A stretch of DNA of 60,426 nt from Vulcanibacillus modesticaldus (GCF_001730235.1 NZ_MIJF01000100.1:1-60426); one strand, 5' to 3'; positions 17,423 to 27,774 are shown, counted from the stretch's first letter. Notes: generated by a model from the sequence alone, not told the origin. A program made the numbers and translations.

Positions 17423-18781
17423 TTGGGTGAACGGGGCAAAATTTTTTCAATAATTGAGCTTACTAGCTATATAAAATCAGTTTTAGATGATGATTCTGTC
17501 CTCGCAAATATTTGGGTTCGTGGAGAAATTTCTAATTTCACTCATCATTCTAGCGGTCATATGTATTTTACTTTAAAAGATGAATCAAGTAGATTACGAG
17601 CTATCATGTTTGCGGGTAATAATCGTTTTCTTAAATTCATCCCCAAAAATGGAACAAAAGTTTTAGCTAGGGGATATATATCCATTTATGAACGAGATGG
17701 CCAATATCAATTTTATGTTCAGGAAATGCAACCCGACGGGATAGGGCAACTATACTTAGCCTTTGAACAGCTAAAACAAAAATTAGAAGCTGAAGGACTG
17801 TTTGCTCAAGAAAAGAAAAAAGCGCTCCCCTCCTTTCCACAAACTATAGGAATAATTACTTCTTCAACTGGAGCAGCTATTCGGGATATGATTACTACGA
17901 TAAAAAGAAGGTATCCCTTGATTAATCTACTGATTTTCCCAGTATTAGTTCAAGGGAAGGATGCTGCTAAATCAATTGCCGATGCGATTGAACAGATGAA
18001 TAACTATGAAGGGGTTGATTTATTAATAGTTGGTCGCGGTGGTGGTTCGATTGAAGAACTATGGGCATTTAATGAAGAAATTGTTGCTAGAAGTATATAT
18101 CAATCACAAATACCAGTAATCAGTGCAGTTGGACATGAAACAGATTTTACTATCGCCGATTTTGTGGCAGACGTTAGAGCGGCCACTCCAACTGCCGCTG
18201 CTGAGTTAGCCGTTCCCAATATTGAGGAATTAAAAAATAGGATCACCTATTTTGAAAATAGATTAGAAGGACAATTTTATAAGACGCTTGAAGAAGCTAA
18301 AAGTTCACTAATGAAGCTTCTTAATTCTATTGTCTTTCGCCGCCCAAAGCAATATCTATTAGAAAATTCCCAACGACTTGACCATCTAGAAACCCGGTTG
18401 CACCATTCTTTAGCAAATAATACCTCAATTCATCGTGAGAAATTGCTAATCGTATATCATAAGTTATTACAAGAAAAACCTGAACAAAAATTAGCTAACC
18501 AAAAGGAAAGATTAAATCATTTAACAAAACAATTGATTCGTGAAATAGGCGTTATCAAGGAAATTTATCAAAAAAATTTGGATATTAAATTAGGACAACT
18601 TGATGCCCTAAGTCCTTTAAAAGTAATGCAAAGAGGTTACGCGATAGCCTATGATGAAAGTGAGAAAAAATTGCTGAAATCAATTAAGGATGTTCAACCG
18701 GGAGATCTAATAAAAGTTCATTTATACGATGGGAAATTAGATTGTCAAGTGTGGGGACTGGAGGATAAAAAGAATGGATAA
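17423..18781 (+). CDS. xseA: Exodeoxyribonuclease VII large subunit
   Basis: This is the catalytic subunit of ExoVII, which degrades single-stranded DNA. It has an N-terminal OB-fold (about 10-105, including WVRGEISNFTHHSSGHMYFTLKD), a catalytic domain with GRGGGSIEELWAFNEE and SAVGHETDFTIADFVADVRAATPTAAAE, and a long coiled coil before the C-terminus. The start is a TTG at 17423 with GGAGGG 8 nt upstream; the TTG at 17408 precedes that site. It overlaps xseB by 8 nt. Confidence 0.97.
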   Translation: MGERGKIFSIIELTSYIKSVLDDDSVLANIWVRGEISNFTHHSSGHMYFTLKDESSRLRAIMFAGNNRFLKFIPKNGTKVLARGYISIYERDGQYQFYVQEMQPDGIGQLYLAFEQLKQKLEAEGLFAQEKKKALPSFPQTIGIITSSTGAAIRDMITTIKRRYPLINLLIFPVLVQGKDAAKSIADAIEQMNNYEGVDLLIVGRGGGSIEELWAFNEEIVARSIYQSQIPVISAVGHETDFTIADFVADVRAATPTAAAELAVPNIEELKNRITYFENRLEGQFYKTLEEAKSSLMKLLNSIVFRRPKQYLLENSQRLDHLETRLHHSLANNTSIHREKLLIVYHKLLQEKPEQKLANQKERLNHLTKQLIREIGVIKEIYQKNLDIKLGQLDALSPLKVMQRGYAIAYDESEKKLLKSIKDVQPGDLIKVHLYDGKLDCQVWGLEDKKNG

Positions 18782-19043
18782 AATTGAATTATTAACTGAT
18801 GACCAAATCAATGCATTAGCCTTTGAACAAGCGATTGAGAGGCTAGAAAATATCGTAGATAGATTGGAATCTGGAAATGTTCCTTTAGAAATAGCAATAG
18901 ATCTATTTCAAGAGGGAATGAAATTAGCAAAACGTTGTCATAAAAAATTAGAAAATATTGAGTTAAAAATTGAAACACTATTAGAAGAAGATGGAGAAAT
19001 AATCAAAAAACCTTTTGAATATGAGGAATTGCATAAGGAGTAG
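18774..19043 (+). CDS. xseB: Exodeoxyribonuclease VII small subunit
   Basis: This 89-aa helical protein has the family core FEQAIERLENIVDRLESGNVPLEIAIDLFQEGMKLAKRCHKKL. Several copies bind the XseA coiled coil. The ATG has GGAGGATAAA upstream and lies inside the xseA end, which gives coupled translation. Confidence 0.96.
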   Translation: MDKIELLTDDQINALAFEQAIERLENIVDRLESGNVPLEIAIDLFQEGMKLAKRCHKKLENIELKIETLLEEDGEIIKKPFEYEELHKE

Positions 19044-19045
19044 TA

Positions 19046-19960
19046 ATGAAAGTTATGAACGATACCAATAATTCGATTAAGGAATATTTGACTGATAAAG
19101 CAGGATTGATCAATCAAGCTATTATTCAATACCTTCCCAAAAATAATGTTCCAGATATTTTAAAGAAATCCATGGAATATTCATTAATGGCTGGTGGGAA
19201 GAGAATTAGACCTATTTTAGCTTTAGCTACTTATGAATCCTTCGATAAAGATATTATGGAGATTATACCAGTAGTGATTAATATTGAATTACTTCATACT
19301 TATTCACTAATTCATGACGATTTACCGGCTATGGATGATGATGATTATCGACGAGGAAAACTTACCAATCATAAGGTCTTTGGTGAAGCAATTGCGATAT
19401 TAGCTGGGGATGCCTTACTTACTCATGCATTTGGTAATATGGCTAAAGAGTTAAGGAATCTTTCCCAAGTATCAAAAGATAGGGTATTGCAAATCATTGA
19501 AGAGTTTGCAGATTACGCTGGGGCTTCTGGGATGGTTGGTGGCCAGGTTGTAGATTTAACCAATGACCAATCATCAACCACCTTCGAGGATCTTGTCTAT
19601 ACCCATGCTCATAAAACTGGTGATTTAATCGTATTTTCGATTCGTCTTGGTGCATTATTAGCCGGAGCTAACGAAAAACAATTAGAAGCACTAACGAAAT
19701 TTGGAGAAAATATTGGTTTTGCTTTCCAGATTCAAGATGATATACTTGATGTAATTGGGGACTCGGAAAAATTAGGAAAACAGGTGGGCAGTGATCAAAT
19801 AAATGACAAAGTAACATATCCGTTTTTTAAAGGAATTGAAGCTTCAAAAGAAGAAGTGAGAAAGTTAAGTAATGAAGCAAAGGATGCGATTAAAGATATC
19901 GGTATAGATACTAAGTATTTGTGTCGAATAGCCGATTATCTGATTTTTAGAGAAAATTAG
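19046..19960 (+). CDS. ispA: Farnesyl diphosphate synthase (polyprenyl synthetase)
   Basis: This enzyme condenses IPP with DMAPP/GPP to form FPP. Both aspartate-rich motifs are present: first DDLPAMDDDD (about residues 92-101) and second FQIQDDILD (about 230). The GGKRIRP substrate loop is also present. It is 304 aa, slightly longer than usual owing to a short N-terminal extension. AAGGAG precedes the ATG. It is grouped with dxs as in other Firmicutes, here with the OLE RNA and oapA inserted between them. Confidence 0.96.
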   Translation: MKVMNDTNNSIKEYLTDKAGLINQAIIQYLPKNNVPDILKKSMEYSLMAGGKRIRPILALATYESFDKDIMEIIPVVINIELLHTYSLIHDDLPAMDDDDYRRGKLTNHKVFGEAIAILAGDALLTHAFGNMAKELRNLSQVSKDRVLQIIEEFADYAGASGMVGGQVVDLTNDQSSTTFEDLVYTHAHKTGDLIVFSIRLGALLAGANEKQLEALTKFGENIGFAFQIQDDILDVIGDSEKLGKQVGSDQINDKVTYPFFKGIEASKEEVRKLSNEAKDAIKDIGIDTKYLCRIADYLIFREN

Positions 19961-20002
19961 ATTAACTACTCTAAGATTTACCAATATATCCTTTTAGTGC
20001 TT

Positions 20003-20031
20003 TTGTTAAGAAGTCTTTAATATGATATAAT
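20003..20031 (+). promoter_or_regulatory. Sigma-A promoter of the OLE RNA
   Basis: TTGTTA (20003-20008), a 17-bp spacer and TATAAT (20026-20031) lie just upstream of the RNA. Transcription would start near 20038, about 7 nt before the closing stem of the RNA. Confidence 0.75.
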
Positions 20032-20037
20032 AGTTAG

Positions 20038-20645
20038 TGAAGATGGAGTGGTGCAGTATTCTAGTCAATCTACTTAGCCTGAAGGCGGGCCTAAAAATCC
20101 GCCAAAGGGCACATCGATGAAGTTCTTGGTGTTGGCTTGCGACGCCCAGTCGGGGGTCGATACTGGGAGTTAAGGTTGGAGGGCGATCCGCAATGGCATG
20201 TGGGCGTTGACCCTCCTTCCGCGGAGGCCCAAGTTCGTGGTAGGAAGGTAGCATCCTTCGTATTATGGCTTGGGGTATGAACCTACATGCGAGTAATAAC
20301 TTGTGTGTAGCGTAGCCTGCCTTGAGTGATATAGTTTGGGATTATAGGATAACAATACGTATTCTCTGGCCAAGGATATGTATTGTTCTATATGAAATCT
20401 ATATTGCAAAAGAGGCTAGGGCTAAGTTAAAGATTGTTGAGGAAAACTCCTAGACTGTTCTACGAAGAGGCTCTTTGAGGATTGAAGTGTGGACTAAGTG
20501 GTAATCTAGTCCAATGTTTGGCAACAACATTGAAGAGAGCGTAAAGGGAAACCGCCTTTTTGGCGACAAAAAGGTGTCTCTCTTGGGAAAACCTACTAGA
20601 CCTAAGCCACAGTGTTTACTCAAAGAGCTACCACTCCTACATATT
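20038..20645 (+). ncRNA. ole: OLE RNA (ornate, large, extremophilic RNA)
   Basis: A ~600-nt region without a credible ORF, less AT-rich than its surroundings, lies between ispA and an oapA-type gene, exactly where OLE RNA is known. GGAGTGGT (20045-20052) pairs with ACCACTCC (20630-20637) to close the molecule, and CTCTTTGAG (20471-20479) pairs with CTCAAAGAG (20619-20627). Local hairpins include 20490-20496/20507-20513, 20512-20518/20526-20532 and 20555-20562/20567-20574, inside the stem 20535-20539/20578-20582. OLE RNAs form a membrane-associated RNP with OapA and other proteins in mostly anaerobic or extremophilic Firmicutes and are linked to stress tolerance. Ends are estimated. Confidence 0.9.
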
Positions 20646-20672
20646 TAAATATAAATTAGGAGAAAGTATTAG

Positions 20673-21290
20673 ATGAAGTTAGGATTAAATGACTCTCTAA
20701 AGTGGAGTCTTTTTATTTCTGTAGTTACATTGATACTTTCAATCATTTTTACTGTCGTCTCAACTAGCATTTTAGCTGGTGTTAGTTGGGCGATTGGGAT
20801 GATTGTGGTATTTATCATAATTATTATCGGTGTTTTTTTTGATATGCTAGGTTTAGCGGCTGCGTCAGCTAACGAAAAGCCGTTTCATTCTATGGCTTCA
20901 GAAAGATTGAATGGAGCAAAACAAGCAATTAAAATCGTTAGAAATGCCGATAAATTCTCTAATTTTTGCAATGATGTTATTGGAGATATTAGTGGCATAG
21001 TTAGTGGTACTGCTACTGCAATTGTTGTAATTCAACTAGTTTATTCCTTTGGCGAAACAGAGAATTCTAATTTGTATACCATCCTTTCTGTTCTATTTAC
21101 TTCGATCGTTGCAGCATTAACGGTTGGAGGGAAGGCGGTAGGCAAAACAATCGCCATTAATAATTCTACAAAAATTATATTATATGTGGGTAAATTCTTT
21201 TCTTTTTTGGAAAAGAATTTTAATATGACTATTTATAATGGAAATAAAAAGATGAAAAGGAAAGCTGGGGGAAAAAATGGAGCTAAATAA
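20673..21290 (+). CDS. oapA: OLE-associated membrane protein OapA
   Basis: This 205-aa protein has four predicted helices (about 10-32, 36-60, 108-128, 133-155) and a basic C-terminus ([14 protein letters not shown]). The segment [20 protein letters not shown] is typical of OapA, which binds the OLE RNA at the membrane. It lies 28 nt downstream of the RNA with TTAGGAGAAAG before the ATG. Its 3' end overlaps dxs by 14 nt. Confidence 0.9.
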   Translation: MKLGLNDSLKWSLFISVVTLILSIIFTVVSTSILAGVSWAIGMIVVFIIIIIGVFFDMLGLAAASANEKPFHSMASERLNGAKQAIKIVRNADKFSNFCNDVIGDISGIVSGTATAIVVIQLVYSFGETENSNLYTILSVLFTSIVAALTVGGKAVGKTIAINNSTKIILYVGKFFSFLEKNFNMTIYNGNKKMKRKAGGKNGAK

Positions 21291-23163
21291 CATTAAGGAC
21301 CCTAAAGATATTAAAAATCTTTCCATTAAAGGATTGGAACAATTATCTTATGAAATTAGACAATTTCTAATCGAGAACCTTTCAAAGACTGGTGGACACT
21401 TAGCACCTAATTTAGGAGTTGTTGAATTAACATTAGCTTTACATTATTTATTTGATAGCCCAACGGATAAATTGATTTGGGATGTTGGACATCAAGCCTA
21501 TGTTCATAAGATCATTACTGGTAGAGCTAACCAATTTCATACATTGCGTCAGTTCAAAGGATTGAGTGGATTTCCAAAGCGTTCTGAAAGTGAACACGAT
21601 GTATGGGAAACTGGTCATAGCAGTACTTCTTTATCTGCAGCAATGGGTTTAGCAATAGCAAGGGATTTAAAACAGGAAAAACATCGGATTATTCCGATCA
21701 TTGGTGATGGGGCACTAACCGGTGGAATGGCTTTAGAAGCCTTAAATCATATTGGACATGAAAAGCGTAAAATGATGGTTATCTTAAATGATAATACCAT
21801 GTCAATCGCTCCTAATGTTGGTGCTATTCATAATCATCTAGAAAGGTTAAGAACTAACGAAAGATATTTGAAAGTGAAAGATGAAATTGAGTTTTTGATG
21901 AAGAAGATCCCAGCTATTGGCGGTAAAGTGGCTAAGGCAGCAGAAAAAATTAAAGATAGTCTAAAATACTTAGTGATTAATGGTGCTCTCTTTGAAGAGA
22001 TGGGTTTGACCTATTTTGGTCCTATTGATGGTCATAATTTTGAGGATTTATTTACTACATTAAAATTAGCTGATAAAACTGATGGCCCGGTGTTAGTACA
22101 TGTAGTTACCAAAAAAGGTAAAGGTTATAGACCGGCAGAGTTAAATGCTGATAAATTTCATGGTATTAGTCCATATAAAATTGAATCAGGAGAGGTTCTC
22201 AAAAAAGAAGGACCTCCAACATATACTGAAGTATTCAGTAAAACAATTATCAATATTGCAAAGAAAAATTCTGATGTAGTTGCTATAACAGCTGCTATGC
22301 CTAGTGGAACGGGTTTGAATAAATTTCAGCGTGTTTTTCCAGAACGATTTTTTGATGTGGGGATAGCGGAACAACATGCAACAACATTGGCAGCTGGATT
22401 AGCCATAGATGGTTTAAAACCTGTATTGGCTATATATTCCACTTTTTTACAAAGGTCTTATGATCAGATATTACATGACGTGGCAAGACAAAATCTCCAT
22501 GTTACCTTCGCGATAGATCGAGCTGGTTTTGTGGGAGATGATGGTGAAACCCACCATGGAGTATTTGATATAGCTTACTTACGCCATTTACCTAATATGA
22601 CTGTAATGATGCCAAAGGATGAAAATGAATTGCAACACATGCTTTATTCAGCAGTTGAACATCATCATGGTCCTATTGCAGTACGGTATCCTAGAGGTAG
22701 TGGTATTGGTGTTCAGCTTGATCCAGAATTACGTCAAATACCGATTGGTAAATTTGAGATAGTTAAACAAGGATATGGTATCGCCATTTTAGCCGTTGGA
22801 CCAATGGTTTCATTAGCAGAACAGGCTGCAAAGCGACTAGAAGAATTCGGAATATTCCCGATGGTAATCAATGCAAGATTCATCAAACCGCTGGACGAGG
22901 AACTTTTGTTTCAATTAGCTGAGAAACATTTTCAAATTTTAACGATCGAAGAGGGAATTACTTCAGGAGGATTCGGTAGCTCCATCTTGGAGTTCTATGC
23001 TAACAATAATCTAGATCACATTGATATTAAAATAATGGGTATACCTGATGAGTTTATAGAACAAGGAAGTATACCTAAGTTAAGAGAACTTGTAGGGTTA
23101 TCTGTAGATAATATTGTTAATCAAGTTAGATATATTGCGACAAAACATAAGCGAAGGGCGTAA
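21277..23163 (+). CDS. dxs: 1-deoxy-D-xylulose-5-phosphate synthase
   Basis: This thiamine-diphosphate enzyme condenses pyruvate and glyceraldehyde-3-phosphate, the first step of the MEP isoprenoid pathway. The 628-aa protein has the ThDP/Mg motif [15 protein letters not shown] (about 143-157), the transketolase-like middle ([33 protein letters not shown]) and a C-terminal domain. Start overlap with oapA implies coupled translation. Together with ispA it supplies isoprenoids. Confidence 0.98.
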   Translation: MELNNIKDPKDIKNLSIKGLEQLSYEIRQFLIENLSKTGGHLAPNLGVVELTLALHYLFDSPTDKLIWDVGHQAYVHKIITGRANQFHTLRQFKGLSGFPKRSESEHDVWETGHSSTSLSAAMGLAIARDLKQEKHRIIPIIGDGALTGGMALEALNHIGHEKRKMMVILNDNTMSIAPNVGAIHNHLERLRTNERYLKVKDEIEFLMKKIPAIGGKVAKAAEKIKDSLKYLVINGALFEEMGLTYFGPIDGHNFEDLFTTLKLADKTDGPVLVHVVTKKGKGYRPAELNADKFHGISPYKIESGEVLKKEGPPTYTEVFSKTIINIAKKNSDVVAITAAMPSGTGLNKFQRVFPERFFDVGIAEQHATTLAAGLAIDGLKPVLAIYSTFLQRSYDQILHDVARQNLHVTFAIDRAGFVGDDGETHHGVFDIAYLRHLPNMTVMMPKDENELQHMLYSAVEHHHGPIAVRYPRGSGIGVQLDPELRQIPIGKFEIVKQGYGIAILAVGPMVSLAEQAAKRLEEFGIFPMVINARFIKPLDEELLFQLAEKHFQILTIEEGITSGGFGSSILEFYANNNLDHIDIKIMGIPDEFIEQGSIPKLRELVGLSVDNIVNQVRYIATKHKRRA

Positions 23164-23165
23164 AT

Positions 23166-23978
23166 ATGGCAAATAAAGAAAGATTAGATGTTTTAGTTAC
23201 AAATAAGGGTTTTTTTAGCTCGCGTGAACAAGCAAAAAGATCTATTATGGCAGGATTGGTTAAGGTAAATAATGAGATCATTGATAAACCAGGTACCAAA
23301 GTAGCTACAGACGCAAAAATTGATGTTAAAGGTAACCTTCACCCCTTTGTTTCTAGGGGAGGATTGAAACTCTTAAAGGCAATAGAATCTTTCTCAATTG
23401 ATATGAAGGATAAAGTTGTATTAGATATCGGGGCATCAACTGGTGGGTTTACCGATTGTTCATTACAACATGGTGCCAAGGAAGTCTATGCTATTGATGT
23501 TGGATATGGGCAATTGGCTTGGAAACTACGCCAAGATGAACGGGTTCACGTTATGGAAAGAACTAATTTTCGATATGTATCTAAAGAGGAATTAAAATAT
23601 AGTTCACCAAATTTTGCGACTATCGATGTGTCCTTTATCTCACTAAAAACGATTCTAGCCCATCTAATTACCTTACTTGATCATGAAGGTGAAGTTGTCG
23701 CACTAGTAAAACCTCAATTTGAAGCCGGAAGAGATAATATTGGTAAACGAGGTATCGTTAAAGACCCTAAAACCCATGTGCAGGTTCTTGAATCAGTTGT
23801 TTCCTTTGCACTTGATACTGGATATAGTTTGTTAGGTTTAACCTTTTCTCCAATTAAGGGAGGAGAAGGTAATATTGAATTTTTGATTTATTTAAAAAAA
23901 CAATCTTCAAATAAAACAGTTAATGATTATTCAAGTTTAATAAAATCGATGGTTATAGCAGCTCATCAAAAATTATGA
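23166..23978 (+). CDS. tlyA: TlyA-family rRNA methyltransferase (YqxC)
   Basis: This 270-aa protein has an N-terminal S4 RNA-binding domain (LDVLVTNKGFFSSREQAKRSIMAGLVKVN) and an FtsJ-type methyltransferase domain with VLDIGASTGGFTDC, the DVGYGQL turn and TIDVSFISL. TlyA proteins methylate 2'-O positions in rRNA and are sometimes annotated as hemolysin A. It starts 2 nt after the dxs stop. Confidence 0.95.
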   Translation: MANKERLDVLVTNKGFFSSREQAKRSIMAGLVKVNNEIIDKPGTKVATDAKIDVKGNLHPFVSRGGLKLLKAIESFSIDMKDKVVLDIGASTGGFTDCSLQHGAKEVYAIDVGYGQLAWKLRQDERVHVMERTNFRYVSKEELKYSSPNFATIDVSFISLKTILAHLITLLDHEGEVVALVKPQFEAGRDNIGKRGIVKDPKTHVQVLESVVSFALDTGYSLLGLTFSPIKGGEGNIEFLIYLKKQSSNKTVNDYSSLIKSMVIAAHQKL

Positions 23979-23979
23979 T

Positions 23980-24006
23980 AAAGTCACATTAGTGACTTTT
24001 TTCTTT
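23980..24006 (+). terminator. Terminator after tlyA
   Basis: AAAGTCAC (23980-23987) pairs with GTGACTTT (23992-23999), followed by a T-rich run. A similar stem follows recN. Confidence 0.8.
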
Positions 24007-24041
24007 TGAACTCATAATGTTTTAATTGTATGATAAAAAAG

Positions 24042-24068
24042 GTATAATTATCTAAAATGTATAATTAT
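24042..24068 (+). promoter_or_regulatory. Direct repeats upstream of argR, possible ArgR operator
   Basis: GTATAATTAT occurs at 24042-24051 and 24059-24068 (17-bp period) in the AT-rich region just before argR. The spacing and composition are compatible with ARG-box half-sites, but the consensus match is weak. One copy also provides TATAAT, so it may simply be the promoter. Confidence 0.35.
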
Positions 24069-24100
24069 TCAAATGATACAATTTTTTGATGGAGGATGCC

Positions 24101-24547
24101 ATGAAAGCGAAAAGACATCTAAAAATTAGAGAAATTATCGCCAACAGGGAGATTGACACTCAAGAAGAATTAGTTGAAGCGTTGCGTGATGAGGGGTTTA
24201 ATGTTACCCAAGCTACAGTATCAAGAGATATTAAGGAACTTCATTTGGTTAAGGTACCTTTAGACGATGGCAGATATAAATATTCTATACCTACAGACCA
24301 AAGGTATAATCCATTGCAAAAATTGAAGCGGACTTTAAGAGACAGTTTTGTTGGTTTGGATTATACAGAAAATTTAATCGTTCTAAAAACCTTACCGGGT
24401 AATGCTAATGCAATCGGTGTAGTTATGGATAATTTGCAATGGAATCAGATAATGGGAACTATATGTGGTGATGATACCTGTTTAATTATCTGTCGAACTA
24501 AAGATGATGCAAAAGAAATTTCAAAAAAGATTTTAGAATTGCTATAA
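24101..24547 (+). CDS. argR: Arginine repressor ArgR/AhrC
   Basis: This hexameric regulator senses arginine and controls arginine biosynthesis and catabolism. The 148-aa protein has an N-terminal winged helix ([34 protein letters not shown]) and a C-terminal oligomerisation/arginine domain with [12 protein letters not shown]. The upstream ATG at 24086 contributes to the ribosome-binding site TGGAGG, which is spaced for the ATG at 24101. Confidence 0.97.
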   Translation: MKAKRHLKIREIIANREIDTQEELVEALRDEGFNVTQATVSRDIKELHLVKVPLDDGRYKYSIPTDQRYNPLQKLKRTLRDSFVGLDYTENLIVLKTLPGNANAIGVVMDNLQWNQIMGTICGDDTCLIICRTKDDAKEISKKILELL

Positions 24548-24559
24548 AGTGGTGATAAT

Positions 24560-26272
24560 ATGCTAATAGAGCTGACTATTAGACAGTTCACGATAATTAA
24601 ATACTTAAAGATTAACTTTAAGTCCGGATTGAACATTTTAACCGGTGAAACAGGGGCAGGTAAATCAGTAATTATTGATGCGATTCAATTGATTTCAGGT
24701 AGTAGGGGCTCAATTGATTTTATTCGCCGGGATTCCGAGAAGGCTGAAATTGAAGCTTTATTTGATTTGCCAATCGATCACAGTGTTTTTAAAATTGTTG
24801 ACTCCCTTGGAATTCCATATTCTGATGATGGATTGCTTATATTAAAGAGGGAATTGTTACAAAGCGGTAAGAGTATTTGTAGAATTAATGGACAGCTTGT
24901 TACATTATCTTCATTAAAAGAGGTTGGTCAATATTTAATTCAATTCCACAGTCAAAATCAACATCAACACTTGTTAATGCAGGACAAACAATTAGCCTTA
25001 TTGGATGCTTATGGTGATACCTTACTTGAAGAAGTCAAAACCGATTATAAACAATCTTTTGCAGAATATATCAAGTTAAAGAAAGAATATCAGCAGTTGG
25101 CTGAAAATGAACGTGAAATGACCCAACGTATTGACTTGTTACAATATCAGATTAAGGAGATATCAGAGGCAGAATTAAAACCCGGTGAAGATGAAGATTT
25201 AATTCAACAAAAAAATAAGATTAAATACTCAGAGAAAATATTAAATAGCTTAAATAATACATATCAACTTTTATCAGAGGAAAAGGGGATCGTTGACTTA
25301 TTAAATATTGCTTTAGGTTTATTAGATCAAGTAACCAGATATGACTCAGATATTTCAGTGATTCACGAGCAATTATCTTCAGCTTATTATCAGATTGAAG
25401 ACTTAACGATGCAAATATCACAAAAGGTTGATCAACTAGATTTTGACCCTAATCAAATTAATTATGTTGAGGAAAGATTATCATTAATTCATCATTTAAA
25501 GAGAAAATATGGGGATTCAGTTGATGCGATTCTGGAGTATGCTACAAAAATACAAAATGAACTCGACTTAATACAAAATAAAGATCAACATTTACAAAAA
25601 ATCCAAACGCAGTTAGAAAAAGTTACGCTCCAAGTATTAAATAAGGCAAGGAAGTTATCTGGGTTAAGAACAAAAATTGCTGAAGAATTATCTACTCTGA
25701 TTGAGAAAGAATTAAATGATTTACAGATGAAAAATACGGTATTTAAGGTAGATATTCGATTTCAAGAAGACTTGAAGAATATCACACCTACGGGTCTAGA
25801 TAATGTAAACTTTTTAATTTCATCAAATCCTGGAGAACCATTGAAGCCTTTGAATAAAATTGCTTCTGGCGGTGAGTTATCGAGAATAATGTTGGCTATC
25901 CAAACAATTTTAGCAGATAAGGACAATGTTCCAATTATGGTTTTTGATGAAATCGACACGGGTGTAAGTGGTCAGGCCGCCCAAGCAATAGCCGAAAAAT
26001 TAGCATATGTAGCAAGGGATAAACAAGTTTTTGTCATTACTCACTTACCTCAAGTGGCTTCTATGGCTGATCACCATTATTTGATACAGAAGAAAGTCGA
26101 TGGGAATTCAACTTTTACAGAAATTGAGTATTTATCTGAGGATAAGAGTGTCGAAGAAATAGCTAGAATGTTAGGTGGAGTAGAAGTTACAAATCTTACC
26201 AGGAAACATGCTAAAGAAATGATCAAAAAAACTATCCCCTTTAAAAAAAATATTAGATCAAAAAGAAACTAA
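24560..26272 (+). CDS. recN: DNA repair protein RecN
   Basis: This SMC-like ATPase acts in double-strand-break repair. The 570-aa protein has a Walker A (GETGAGKS, about 29-36), a coiled-coil middle (about 150-380), the ABC-type signature ASGGELSRIMLAIQ and a Walker B (MVFDEIDTGVSG, about 458-470). It follows argR by 12 nt, a typical Bacillales arrangement. Confidence 0.98.
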   Translation: MLIELTIRQFTIIKYLKINFKSGLNILTGETGAGKSVIIDAIQLISGSRGSIDFIRRDSEKAEIEALFDLPIDHSVFKIVDSLGIPYSDDGLLILKRELLQSGKSICRINGQLVTLSSLKEVGQYLIQFHSQNQHQHLLMQDKQLALLDAYGDTLLEEVKTDYKQSFAEYIKLKKEYQQLAENEREMTQRIDLLQYQIKEISEAELKPGEDEDLIQQKNKIKYSEKILNSLNNTYQLLSEEKGIVDLLNIALGLLDQVTRYDSDISVIHEQLSSAYYQIEDLTMQISQKVDQLDFDPNQINYVEERLSLIHHLKRKYGDSVDAILEYATKIQNELDLIQNKDQHLQKIQTQLEKVTLQVLNKARKLSGLRTKIAEELSTLIEKELNDLQMKNTVFKVDIRFQEDLKNITPTGLDNVNFLISSNPGEPLKPLNKIASGGELSRIMLAIQTILADKDNVPIMVFDEIDTGVSGQAAQAIAEKLAYVARDKQVFVITHLPQVASMADHHYLIQKKVDGNSTFTEIEYLSEDKSVEEIARMLGGVEVTNLTRKHAKEMIKKTIPFKKNIRSKRN

Positions 26273-26297
26273 AAAAGTCACTTGAGTGACTTTTTTA
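26271..26297 (+). terminator. Terminator after recN
   Basis: AAAAAAGTCAC (26271-26281) and GTGACTTTTTT (26286-26296) are a perfect 11-bp inverted repeat with a 4-nt loop, overlapping the recN stop. Confidence 0.9.
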
Positions 26298-26404
26298 ATC
26301 TAATATGGAATCATTTTGTCATCATAAATCAAATTCATAAAGGACACCTTAAGTGTACAGATAAAATGGAGGTGTAGGTAGGAGACATTAGGAGCGTGAT
26401 ATAA

Positions 26405-27727
26405 GTGTCCCAAAAACAGAAAAAAATACTAGGGCTGGTTACAGTCGTAATTTTTGTTCTTTTTTCCTTTACCAAGACCTTTCAGACCTTTGTCAACTTT
26501 CCAAAAGAGGTCAGAATGTTTGAGTCAACAATTAAACAGATTAATTTACACCTGCCCATATCAGCTACTGTTTCCACGAGTAATTCCAAGGTAATAAAAG
26601 TGAATGGTCAGTATGATAGCCTAAAAATCGATTTAGCACAGCCGATAATGGTAAGATCTAAACGGGAAGGGAAATCGATTTTATCACTAAAACTCTTTGG
26701 ATTAATCCCTTTTAAATCAGTTAGTATCAACGTTTTAAAGGATATAAGAGTGATACCAGGTGGGCAAACCATTGGAGTAAAATTAAAATCTGCCGGAATT
26801 ATGGTTGTCGGACATCACTCGATAAAACAAGAGAATGGCAATTCGATTTCACCAGCTGAAAGGGCTGGGATTCATGTAGGAGATTTGATAATAAAAATTG
26901 ATGGGCAAAAAGTAAAAAATGTAAATGACTTAATAAAAAAGGTTAATAAATATGGAAAAGAAAATAAAGCGATGGAAATAGATCTTGTTAGGAATAAAGA
27001 GAGGATTAAAGTTAAGGTAAAACCAATTTATGATTCTAAGGCAGATACTTATCGCTTGGGTTTATTTATTCGAGATTCAGCAGCGGGAGTAGGTACATTA
27101 ACTTTTTATGACCCAGTCACTAACAAATATGGAGCTTTAGGCCACGTGATCACTGATGTAGATACCCAGAAACCAATTATCGTTGGTGAAGGAAAAATTC
27201 TCTATTCTAATGTAATGTCAATTGAAAAAGGAGAAAGTGGAAAACCAGGTGGAAAAAGAGCCGTTTTTCCTGATGAAAATAATATCATAGGCGATATTAC
27301 AAAAAACACTCCTTTTGGGATTTTTGGTACGATGTATCAAAAACCTACAAATGGTTTGATGAACGATCCGATCCCAATTGCTTTACCTGAAGAAGTTAAA
27401 AAAGGCCCCGCAGAAATTCTTACGGTTATTCAAGGACAGAAGGTAGAACGTTTCAAAATTGAAATTGTAAATGTAATTAATCAAAAATATCCAGCAACAA
27501 AAGGGCTAGTTATCAAGGTTACAGATCCTAAACTGCTTAAAATAACAGGTGGGATCGTTCAAGGAATGAGTGGAAGTCCAATTATTCAGAACGGAAAACT
27601 CGTGGGAGCTGTTACCCATGTATTTGTCAATGACCCGACTTCAGGCTATGGTTCTTTTATCGAATGGATGATTAGAGATGCTGGATTATTAAACAATAAT
27701 AATCTGAATACTTTAAAAGCAAGCTAA
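26405..27727 (+). CDS. spoIVB: SpoIVB signalling serine peptidase
   Basis: This protease is made in the forespore and triggers pro-sigma-K processing by cutting SpoIVFA. The 440-aa protein has an N-terminal helix (about 10-28), a PDZ domain (about 120-205, with SPAERAGIHVGDLIIKIDGQKV) and an S55 peptidase domain. The catalytic His lies in GALGHVITDVD (about residue 247) and the Ser in VQGMSGSPIIQNGKLVGAVTHV (about 389). The start is a GTG with GGAGCGTGAT upstream. spo0A follows. Confidence 0.96.
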   Translation: MSQKQKKILGLVTVVIFVLFSFTKTFQTFVNFPKEVRMFESTIKQINLHLPISATVSTSNSKVIKVNGQYDSLKIDLAQPIMVRSKREGKSILSLKLFGLIPFKSVSINVLKDIRVIPGGQTIGVKLKSAGIMVVGHHSIKQENGNSISPAERAGIHVGDLIIKIDGQKVKNVNDLIKKVNKYGKENKAMEIDLVRNKERIKVKVKPIYDSKADTYRLGLFIRDSAAGVGTLTFYDPVTNKYGALGHVITDVDTQKPIIVGEGKILYSNVMSIEKGESGKPGGKRAVFPDENNIIGDITKNTPFGIFGTMYQKPTNGLMNDPIPIALPEEVKKGPAEILTVIQGQKVERFKIEIVNVINQKYPATKGLVIKVTDPKLLKITGGIVQGMSGSPIIQNGKLVGAVTHVFVNDPTSGYGSFIEWMIRDAGLLNNNNLNTLKAS

Positions 27728-27739
27728 TCAAATGTATTT

Positions 27740-27774
27740 AAAACAAGTCACCCTTATGGGTGATTTTGTTTTGG
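27740..27774 (+). terminator. Terminator after spoIVB
   Basis: AAAACAAGTCACCC (27740-27753) pairs, with one mismatch, with GGGTGATTTTGTTTT (27758-27772). Confidence 0.75.

Noticed and set aside
20006-20254. 82-aa minus-strand ORF inside the OLE region
   Set aside because: It is Pro/Arg-rich by composition, has no start signal and overlaps a structured RNA with a plus-strand promoter.
26298-26404. Sigma-F/sigma-G promoter for spoIVB
   Set aside because: One is expected from Bacillus, but no -35/-10 pair with correct spacing was convincing.
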